From Bacteroidales bacterium (GTDB lineage: Bacteria; Bacteroidota; Bacteroidia; Bacteroidales; UBA10428): a stretch of 8,117 nucleotides of DNA. The stretch is from NCBI GenBank assembly GCA_030626465.1, contig DAOUOU010000126.1, positions 1 to 8,117 on the forward strand, in the 5' to 3' direction. Under the pieces are notes generated by a model that saw nothing but the letters and a program-made list of their open reading frames with translations, did no database searches and had not been told where the DNA came from. Shown here piece by piece: positions 1 to 6,800 of this stretch. The position numbers were made by a program, and so were the translations under genes. The first letter of the stretch is position 1. Each line of letters opens with the position of its first letter.

Positions 1-253
1 AAGCCAAAAATTATGTTTGAGATAAGGATTGTGTATAGCCTATTAGCAGAGGCCTGTCATCATATGCCATTCTTCTGCTGTCAGCCGGCACAAAATGATG
101 CCGTGGAACAGCTTTCATTGCTTTCAGAGTTTCAGGATCACGAATGCCCCGGGCAGCAATTTGTTTGTCAACCATCTTATTTCGTGCCAGACCATAATTA
201 TCCTGGATCAAAACGTGATTTATGAATAAAAGAATAACAATTATGCTACTCAT
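1..253 (-). pseudogene. pcm: Protein-L-isoaspartate O-methyltransferase, N-terminal part, interrupted by in-frame TAA (partial)
   Basis: The enzyme family uses S-adenosylmethionine to methylate isoaspartyl residues in damaged proteins and start their repair. The visible N-terminal part matches the family: MVDKQIAARGI, then PRHHFVP, then AYDDRPLLIGYTQSLSQ, where the usual text is close to AYEDRPLPIGYGQTISQPYIVA. An ATG at 253 gives a hydrophobic leader of about 17 residues ending near LIQ, so this is an exported form, as is common in Bacteroidota. A TTG six bases upstream is a weaker alternative start. At 11-13 the frame meets TAA, but past it the same frame reads F-L-A to the window edge. The stop therefore sits exactly where the conserved Tyr of SQPYIVA should be, one base change from TAT or TAC. 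The neighbouring residues also deviate (Gly to Thr in GYGQ, Pro to Thr in SQPY). The SAM-binding core lies outside the window. The family assignment is strong; whether the gene is truly dead or the stop is a sequence error cannot be decided here. Confidence 0.8.
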
Positions 254-313
254 AATCAATAAAATTATAACAATTGTAAGTTATGAAAAGGTGAACTATT
301 TTTCAATGAAAAA

Positions 314-321
314 CAAAATTA
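314..321 (-). promoter_or_regulatory. Candidate Bacteroidota -7 element for the methyltransferase gene
   Basis: On the minus strand 321-314 reads TAATTTTG, a perfect match to the Bacteroidota -7 consensus TAnnTTTG. The expected -33 TTTG about 20 bases upstream is not evident. Transcription would start near 307 and give a leader of about 54 bases before the ATG at 253. In AT-rich DNA an 8-base match with two free positions is modest evidence; the position between divergent genes supports it. Confidence 0.4.
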
Positions 322-381
322 TTATGTATTAGAGAAAGGGAATATAAATTTCTCTAACGAAAGAATAAGAAGAAATAATTG

Positions 382-413
382 ATTGTATTCCAAAATTCAT
401 TTCAGTAACTTTG
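382..413 (+). promoter_or_regulatory. Candidate Bacteroidota promoter (-33/-7) for the MEMO-AMMECR1 gene
   Basis: TAACTTTG at 406-413 matches the -7 consensus TAnnTTTG exactly. ATTG at 382-385 resembles the -33 TTTG with one mismatch and lies 20 bases upstream, the normal spacing for the primary sigma factor of this phylum. Transcription would start near 420 and leave a leader of about 77 bases before the ATG at 497. The rest of 254-496 is AT-rich DNA in which I see no other feature. Confidence 0.55.
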
Positions 414-496
414 TTATACAAGGGTGCTTCATATCTAAAGCCAGATGTTGACTCAATTTTAATCGTACATTCACATGCCCTTTTAAACTGCCCTGA

Positions 497-1957
497 ATGC
501 AGCAGAAAGAAAAAATACCCCCAGAGAGACCCCCTGTTGTTGCAGGCAGGTTTTATCCTTCATCGGATATTGAACTTAAAAAGGAAATAGATGAGCTGTT
601 TGAAAAAGTCAGTAAACAAAAACTTTTCAAGATATCGGATGATGAAGAGATTGTAGCTCTCATTGCACCCCATGCCGGTTACATGTTCTCAGGAACAGTG
701 GCAGCTTCTGCTTTCTTGCCTCTGAAGGGCAAAAAGAATATTAAACGGATTTTTCTTATTGGATCAAGTCATAATACCTGGTTCGACAGAGCTTCAATCT
801 ATTTTTCAGGCAAATACGTTACACCATTAGGAAAAATTAATGTAGACAGGGATGTCGCAAAATATCTGATGGACAACAACAATATATTCACCTATTTACC
901 GGAAGCACATGGCCCCGAACACAGTCTTGAAGTGCAGCTTCCCTTTCTTCAGTATTTGTTAGGAAATACCTTTACAATTGTCCCGATATTGCTGGGAGCA
1001 CATTCAAAGGAAACTCCACAAATGGTTGGAAAAGCCCTGGAGCCCTATCTGACACCTGAGAATCTTTTTGTAGTAAGTACAGATCTCTCTCATTATCCTG
1101 CCTACAATGATGCCATCAAAGTTGATAAAATGACAATTGACGCTGTTTGCAGCAACAAACCGGAGGAATTATTGAATCAGTTAAAAACGAATGATCAATT
1201 AAACATATTCAATCTGTCAACAAGTATGTGTGGCTGGACTGCCGTTCTTAGCCTTGTCTACCTTACAACAAACAAAGAAAGTATTAACTATCGACCAGTA
1301 CTATATCAAAACTCCGGAGATATACCACTATATGGAGATAAGTCCAGAGTTGTTGGCTACCAGTCGGTCGTTGTAACAAAGAAAAAACCCGGTGATAATC
1401 GGGGAATTCATCTGACAGAAGAGGAACAAAAACATTTATTCCAGATTGCAAGGGATTCAATTTCCGCTAAACTTAGTATACAGGATTCTGATTCACTTGA
1501 TGAAAATGAAATTTCTGATTCGTTACAACAACATTATGGTGTATTTGTAAGCATCTATTATAAAAACGACCTAAGAGGATGCATTGGTCGTATTGAAACC
1601 TCAGATCCATTATACCAGTCTGTTCAGTCGATAGCTGTCAGTGCCGCATTCAACGATACCCGTTTTAAATCTATTACAAAAGATGAGATTCAGGATGTTA
1701 GTATTGAAATTTCCGTTCTTACACCATTGAAAAAAATATCTTCCATAGAAGAAATCATTCCAGGCAAGCATGGAATTCTGATCCGAAAAGACTATCGATC
1801 GGGTACTTATTTACCACAAGTCGCAACAAAAACCGGATGGAATGCGAAAGAACTGGTTGAACATTGTGCAAGGGAGAAGGCCGGCATAAATGATGGGGAA
1901 TGGAAGGATGCTGATATTTATACCTATGAAGCTCTGATCTTTTCTGACAATGAATAG
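497..1957 (+). CDS. amrB: AmmeMemoRadiSam protein B-A fusion (MEMO1-like domain + AMMECR1 domain)
   Basis: Residues 12-293 form a MEMO1-like domain, related to LigB-type dioxygenases. It has PHAGY (His59), GSSH (His92), EHSLEVQLPFL (His142), STDLSH (Asp196, His199) and MCG (Cys245). His59, His92 and Cys245 align with the His49/His81/Cys244 metal site reported for human MEMO1, so metal binding is likely. After a short linker, residues 305-484 form an AMMECR1 domain with the hallmark LRGCIGR (359-365), AFNDTRF (384-390), ISVLTP (405-410), TYLPQV (437-442) and a C-terminal KAGI-W segment. In bacteria these two proteins and a radical SAM enzyme make the AmmeMemoRadiSam system, whose reaction I cannot state with confidence. 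Here two components are one 486-residue chain; the radical SAM gene is not in the window. There is no signal peptide, so it is cytoplasmic. The start is firm: TGA lies directly before the ATG. There is no Shine-Dalgarno, as usual in this phylum. The methyltransferase gene is divergent, and the lipoprotein gene converges four bases after the stop. Confidence 0.92.
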   Translation: MQQKEKIPPERPPVVAGRFYPSSDIELKKEIDELFEKVSKQKLFKISDDEEIVALIAPHAGYMFSGTVAASAFLPLKGKKNIKRIFLIGSSHNTWFDRASIYFSGKYVTPLGKINVDRDVAKYLMDNNNIFTYLPEAHGPEHSLEVQLPFLQYLLGNTFTIVPILLGAHSKETPQMVGKALEPYLTPENLFVVSTDLSHYPAYNDAIKVDKMTIDAVCSNKPEELLNQLKTNDQLNIFNLSTSMCGWTAVLSLVYLTTNKESINYRPVLYQNSGDIPLYGDKSRVVGYQSVVVTKKKPGDNRGIHLTEEEQKHLFQIARDSISAKLSIQDSDSLDENEISDSLQQHYGVFVSIYYKNDLRGCIGRIETSDPLYQSVQSIAVSAAFNDTRFKSITKDEIQDVSIEISVLTPLKKISSIEEIIPGKHGILIRKDYRSGTYLPQVATKTGWNAKELVEHCAREKAGINDGEWKDADIYTYEALIFSDNE

Positions 1958-1993
1958 TCTTTCATTCCAATTTATCTATCTCATAATAGATAG
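1949..1993 (+). terminator. Weak hairpins at the convergent gene ends
   Basis: Two short AT-rich inverted repeats lie where the two genes converge. AATGAA (1949-1954) pairs with TTCATT (1961-1966) across the stop codons, and CTATCT (1976-1981) pairs with AGATAG (1988-1993). The second is followed on the plus strand by CTGTATTTT. Both stems are only six pairs and poor in GC, so bidirectional termination is possible but weakly supported. Confidence 0.2.
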
Positions 1994-3167
1994 CTGTATT
2001 TTCAGGTGTTAAAAAAAAACGATAACTGCCAAACACTTCAAAATCGATATGATAAAGAGAATGATCTTCTCTCAAAGTATCAGAACTGATCTCAACCATC
2101 TCACCGATTGATCTTTCACACAACCTGAATTTATCCTCAGTTGAGATACTTATCAATGTTTCTCTTTCCGTGTCGTACAAATAATATTCCTTTAGCTGGT
2201 CATGACAGGTGAATAACAAAATTGCATCTGTTTCTTCCATCAAACCATAATACTTGAACCGACCTAAAACTGTTGTATCGTTGCGAAGTACAATAGCATT
2301 GTATTCGGGAGTTTTTCCAAAACGGTTAAAGACCAGTAGAAAAGTATTATCAGACAATTCTCGTAAGGCATGAAGGTTTTTGTAATTTAAATGGTCATTT
2401 GTGCTACCACCGGACATTAACAGAGAGGTGAATTCTTTAATGCTTAAAGACTTTTCATACCTGAAATTATAGACTTCATAAGAAGTAACAAACAGCTCAT
2501 TATCACCACTCAAAAATGCTTCTCCATCGGGATCGCCGCCACCCCAGCTACCAGCCATACCTTTATATTCAATGATACCTTCTGTATTAAAAACAAAATA
2601 ATAAATAGCACCATAATCGTATCTTGGATTGATGTCAAAATCAACAATGAACTTGTTGTACTTTTTGTTGTAGTAAAGTTTCTGAAACACATCAAGGTTA
2701 CTCTCCAACCAGGAATCAGTTGAAATAAGTAATTTTTCTAAATCCCTTTTCTTATTAAAATTCAGAGAAAACCAATATTTATTGTGCTTTCTAAAATTGA
2801 GGTTATAGTGGTGGTTGTATCCAATTACAATTCTTCTGCCTTTTGAGGAGACAACCGTGTCCACAATATGATCTGTAGTATCGACCCATACCGAAAGAAA
2901 GACCTGGTAATCATCCTTGAAGATTGAATCGTGCCATAGAGTTGATGCATAGGATTGCACCCAGACAGTATCCCCGTATATTATTTCAGCCTTTTTTTTC
3001 CTGACCTCCTTTATGGAATCTTTTTTCGCATCCACATATTTCCTGGCGGAGTCAAGAATGACGTTATCAGATTCTTCCGATTTGATCTCAGGATTACCCC
3101 TGCATCCTATAAACACACCAATAAACACAGTTACAATTAATCTTATTATTTTAAATGGACTAATCAT
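1962..3167 (-). CDS. Predicted lipoprotein of unknown function
   Basis: I do not recognise this 401-residue protein with confidence. The chosen ATG at 3167 gives a clean lipoprotein leader: MISPFKIIRLIV, a hydrophobic run, then the lipobox FIGC with Cys22. The frame stays open a further 36 codons upstream, but that extension would overlap the cupin gene and bury the leader, so I reject it. After Cys come about 50 charged, probably flexible residues rich in Lys, Asp and Ser. Then there is a beta-rich region with a YWFSLNFNKKRDLEKLL segment, vaguely like the DUF4738 lipoproteins of Bacteroidota (a tentative resemblance). The C-terminal half has repeated strands and turns, including a GSWGGGDPDGEAFLSGDNE stretch, and could be a propeller-like or other all-beta fold. 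It is likely anchored in the outer or inner membrane facing the periplasm; the residue after Cys is Arg and gives no clear surface-export signal. It lies 56 bases downstream of the cupin on the same strand, so read-through from that gene is possible. The gene carries an A8 tract near its 5' end and a T9 tract near its 3' end. Confidence 0.7.
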   Translation of the reverse strand: MISPFKIIRLIVTVFIGVFIGCRGNPEIKSEESDNVILDSARKYVDAKKDSIKEVRKKKAEIIYGDTVWVQSYASTLWHDSIFKDDYQVFLSVWVDTTDHIVDTVVSSKGRRIVIGYNHHYNLNFRKHNKYWFSLNFNKKRDLEKLLISTDSWLESNLDVFQKLYYNKKYNKFIVDFDINPRYDYGAIYYFVFNTEGIIEYKGMAGSWGGGDPDGEAFLSGDNELFVTSYEVYNFRYEKSLSIKEFTSLLMSGGSTNDHLNYKNLHALRELSDNTFLLVFNRFGKTPEYNAIVLRNDTTVLGRFKYYGLMEETDAILLFTCHDQLKEYYLYDTERETLISISTEDKFRLCERSIGEMVEISSDTLREDHSLYHIDFEVFGSYRFFLTPENTAIYYEIDKLE

Positions 3168-3223
3168 AACAATTTTTACTAAAAATAAACTTCGATATAC
3201 CTTCTTTAATAAAGAACCTGGTA

Positions 3224-3481
3224 CTAACCAAATTTGTATTGTTTCCTGATATCCTTTACAATTTTCCAGGTACATTCAAGGCCTTTTTCAAACTGTACCA
3301 TATCACCCTTTTTAAAGCGGATCTCTTCTCCTTTATTGCTTGTTGCGATTGCTTCACCTTCAAGGATATAACAAGTTTCGGTATCATCATAGAACCAGGG
3401 AAATTCAGAAGCTTCCTTGCCCCATGTTCCCCAACTGTTCGTTTGTTCTATTTCTGCATTACTCGGTTTCCATACTTTCAT
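3224..3481 (-). CDS. Small single-domain cupin, DUF861 (cupin_3) type
   Basis: This 85-residue protein is about the normal length for single-domain DUF861 cupins, the fold shared with ureidoglycine aminohydrolase and EutQ C-termini. Family-typical segments are present in order: KPSNAEI near the N-terminus, WGKEASEFPWFYDDTETCYILEGEA (residues 20-44, split here by GEA at the first cupin motif), GEEIRFKKGDMVQFEKGLECTW (second motif) and the RKQYKFG end. There is no signal peptide, so it is cytoplasmic. The cupin motifs are reduced in histidine (no His in the first motif), as in many members of this group, so metal binding and catalysis are uncertain and no substrate can be named. The ATG at 3481 is the only good start. 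No convincing -33/-7 pair is seen upstream; the best partial match is GAATTTTG at 3525-3518. The lipoprotein gene follows 56 bases downstream. Confidence 0.85.
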   Translation of the reverse strand: MKVWKPSNAEIEQTNSWGTWGKEASEFPWFYDDTETCYILEGEAIATSNKGEEIRFKKGDMVQFEKGLECTWKIVKDIRKQYKFG

Positions 3482-3532
3482 AACGAATCAGATAATTTAT
3501 TTTCTTATAAATTTATCCAAAATTCAAACCCG

Positions 3533-3718
3533 ATGTTTGATTACGAATCAAAACTTGTTGACAGCTCAAGAATGCTTGGCGACCTGAAAAAATACAATAA
3601 CAAAAACTACTGGCTGGTGGTCTTATGCATCTTCACAAAAGAGTTAGCCGTGGTTTTTGCCCTGATTGTTCTTTATTTTCACAAACCTCAGCATCTATCT
3701 AGTGTACCAATTATTTAA
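3533..3718 (+). CDS. Possible single-span membrane miniprotein, unknown function
   Basis: An ATG at 3533 opens 61 codons ending in TAA at 3716-3718. The product starts MFDYESKLVDSSRMLGDLKKYNNKNYW and continues into a hydrophobic segment of about 24 residues (27-50, WLVVLCIFTKELAVVFALIVLYF), then a short tail HKPQHLSSVPII. A Lys-Glu pair interrupts the hydrophobic stretch. The layout, a polar amphipathic N-terminus, one span and a short tail, is credible for a small inner-membrane protein, and the local base composition is richer in GC than the flanking spacers. The same frame is open further upstream, opposite the cupin gene, but that part is only its shadow. No homologue is recognised. It could instead be the remnant of a larger gene. 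It lies 51 bases from the divergent cupin start and 52 bases before the kinase's ATG, so it could share transcription with the kinase. Confidence 0.45.
   Translation: MFDYESKLVDSSRMLGDLKKYNNKNYWLVVLCIFTKELAVVFALIVLYFHKPQHLSSVPII
3536..3552. repeat. Inverted repeat TTTGATT-ACG-AATCAAA between divergent genes
   Basis: TTTGATT (3536-3542) and AATCAAA (3546-3552) are exact reverse complements around three bases. The repeat sits at the first codons of the putative miniprotein, 54 bases upstream of the cupin start. A dimeric regulator site is possible. It may also be chance within coding DNA. Confidence 0.3.
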
Positions 3719-3770
3719 CATTTCCGTCACAGATCGAAAAAATGATCAAATAATTTATTATTTTGTATCT

Positions 3771-3836
3771 ATGTAGTTAAGATCATTATTTCTTCTGACT
3801 CTTTCACTTCTGTTTTCAAAACCAGCATATACTCAG
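3771..3836 (+). other. Stranded signal peptide of the sensor kinase behind an ATG-TAG start-stop
   Basis: In the kinase frame, 3771-3773 is ATG and 3774-3776 is TAG. The next twenty codons encode LRSLFLLTLSLLF followed by SKPAYTQ, and the frame then runs straight into the kinase's LLDIDFIKIG. This is a textbook Bacteroidota signal peptide (positive charge, hydrophobic core, cleavage near AYTQ). The normal gene very probably began ATG-AAG (Met-Lys), with AAG to TAG being one base change. No ATG, GTG or TTG exists in this frame between the TAG and TTG 3837. Either the stop is a real nonsense mutation or it is a base-call error. Confidence 0.75.
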
Positions 3837-6800
3837 TTGCTGGATATAGATTTTATTAAAATTGGAAAAGAGGAAGGTTTATCAAACAGTATGACCACAT
3901 GTATTGCTCAAGATACTCCGGGATACATATGGATTGGTACACAAGATGGCTTAAACCGCTTTGATGGCTATTCTATAAAAGTATATAAGAATCATGTCGA
4001 TGATAGTACTTCCTTACCTGAAAATCATATCCGATCTCTTTATTACGATACACAAGGAACCCTCTGGGTTGGCACCGAAAATGGGATTTGTGCCTATCTT
4101 TCTGATCTGGACTGTTTTGAAAGATATGATCTGTCGGAGATCTTGCCAGAGTTTGAAATTGTGTCAATAGAGCGTATTGGAGAGAATGGAAAACATGAAA
4201 TATTCTTCAGCGTGGGCCCTTCTCTTTTTATGCTCAACCCTGAAAGCAAACTATCAAGATACTATATCACACTCAACAAAGGTGAAATTACTTCCTTCCT
4301 TTTTGATGAAAAAGATTATTTATGGATTGGTGCTTACAAACAAGGAGGATTATTGTACTTTGATAATTCGGGCAATCTATTGCAACACTATTTGCCGGAT
4401 CCAACTGATCCCAACTCAATAAACTCAGGCTCTGTACGTGATCTTGCATTGCGAGGTGACAAGCTATGGATAGCTACGGAAGACGGAGGTATTAATACAT
4501 TGGATCTCGAAAGCAAATCTTTCATGAGCTATCCGGTTCAAAACCAATATGAACTGTATGCCTGGTATACATATGTCGATCGGGATAACCGTCTTTGGAT
4601 TGGTGATCAGACTGGTATTAAATTATTTGATGATAATTCAGATGCATTTTATGGTTACTACCCAGACGATAACGACCCTTTTTCTATCAAACCCTATGCA
4701 ATATCTATATTTCAGGATTTTCAGGGTAATTATTGGACTCTTCATTTACCCGGAGGTGTAAGCAGAAGCCTTAAAAGAAAAGGATTTAAAATATTTTCCA
4801 ACAAGGCTTACGAATATTGGCATACAGCAAATGAGAATATATCAGCCATTCAGGAAGATTCCCAGGGAAATTTATGGATAGGAAATCCATTTAATGGAAT
4901 TGATGTTTTCTATTGGTCAAAAGGTAAAACCATAAGATTTCTTCATGATCCTTCAAATCAAAATAGTCTTGGTGCAGGAGCTACTTTTTCCCTTCACAGG
5001 GATGGAACAGGGATGTGGGTTGGAACCAACCGGGGTGGATTACAATTTATCGATAAAGACCTGAAAATATCTAATACATACATGCATAATCCTTCCGATA
5101 CTAACAGTATTGCCAACAACGACATTCGCTCGATCACTACTGATCATGATGGTAATGTTTGGGTTGTTGTGCATGGAAAAGGAGTAGACAAATATGATAA
5201 AAAAGCTAATGTATTTCATCATTTTAGTGAGCTTAACAGCAATCTTTCAAACGATTGGACATTCGAAGTAATTGAAGATAATGCAGGAGATATTTGGGTT
5301 GCTACTGCCTGGGGTTTGAGCCGTTTAGGAAAAGGGGAAAGCCAGTTCAAAAGCTATTATTCTAATAATAGTGATAGCACCACACTCTCCAATAGTGTGA
5401 TAACTACCCTGTTTGAAGATAGCCTGAATAGACTCTGGGTAGGAACCGGTGATGGACTTAATCTTTACGACCGGGATCATGATTATTTCAAGCGCATTAG
5501 GGGAGATTTATACAATGCGTATATATGTGCCATCTTAGATGATAACAATCAGACTATCTGGGTAACTACGGTTGATGGATTGTACCATTTTGAGCCATCA
5601 ACCGGTAAAACAAAAAGATTTGATGAGGCCGATGGAATTCCTTCGACAGAATTCTATCCGCGTTCAGGTTTTAAAAACCTGTTCAATGATCTTTTTTTTG
5701 GGAGTGTCAATGGTTTGATAATATTCGATCCAAATGATTTATTCTACAATACTACTCCACCTAAAGTAGTAATTTCAGGCCTTAAACTATTCAATAGAGA
5801 AATCGATGTATTTCAGGAAGGCACAGTACTGGAAAAGCATATTAGCCTTACTGATATTATCAGATTGAATTACAAACAAAACATGGTAAGTTTCGAGTTT
5901 ACAGCCATAAACATGATTAATCCCGAAAAAAATCAATATGCATACAAGATGGAAGGATTTGATCAGGACTGGCACTATGTTGGTACAAAACGTGAAGCGA
6001 CATACACTAATCTGGATCCCGGAAGATATACATTTCAAGTAATTGCCTCTAACAACGATGGGATTTGGAATAATACAGGTCAATCAATCGATGTTCATAT
6101 TTTACCTCCATGGTGGATGACCTGGTGGTTTAAAATCTTTTCTGCTCTGGCAGCAGTTGGTATCGTTGTTTCATTTTTTCTGTTCAGAACTGCTCAACTA
6201 AGGCAACAGAAACATGTTCTGACCCGGAAAATACGACAGAGCACATCAGAACTGCGAGAGAAAAACAAGCTTCTGGCAGATAGAACCAGAGATCTTCAGC
6301 TTCTAAATACCACAAAAGACAAATTGCTTTCAATCATTGCGCATGACTTAACCACTCCCTTTAACTCAATACTCGGTTTTACAGAATTTTTCTCACAAAG
6401 TTTTAATGAGATGGACGACAAGGATAAGATAAGGGTGGCATCTGATATCCACGAGTCTGCAAAAAGAGTGTATTCCTTATTAGACAATCTGCTTAACTGG
6501 GCAAAATCGCAAACAAATCGTATTATATTTAATCCTGTAACCTTTGACCTTGAGCCGGTCGTCAATGAAACTCTTTCAGTGTTTTACGACAGACTGGAGA
6601 AAAAAAGCATCAGTTTTAAAATGAAAACAAGTGGCACTATCAGAGCCACTGCTGACATTGATATGATAAAATCCGTTATTCGCAATTTGCTAAGTAATGC
6701 CATTAAGTTCACTGATCCTAATGGGACTGTTAAAGTCATCCTCTCCAAGTCTGATAAGACTGCACATATCTCTGTATCAGATACGGGAAGAGGCATGAGC

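Noticed and set aside
13..225. Plus-strand frame over the methyltransferase region
   Set aside because: It is antisense to a clear family match and has no recognisable features of its own.
3202..3216. TTCTTTA-A-TAAAGAA inverted repeat between cupin and lipoprotein genes
   Set aside because: It is AT-rich with a one-base centre, with no T-tract, so it is not a credible terminator, and a regulator site cannot be argued from one copy.
3168..3275. Longer start for the lipoprotein gene (36 extra codons)
   Set aside because: It overlaps the cupin gene's 3' end and would bury the lipoprotein leader inside the protein; the ATG at 3167 gives a proper leader with lipobox.
3239..3532. Upstream extension of the 3533-3718 reading frame
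   Set aside because: It lies opposite the well-supported cupin gene and reads as cysteine- and phenylalanine-rich antisense shadow; only the part from ATG 3533 looks like protein.
4000..5700. Repeats in the kinase as a DNA-level tandem array
   Set aside because: The repeated LWIGT..GL..FD pattern is at protein level (propeller blades) with diverged DNA; it is not a CRISPR or satellite repeat.
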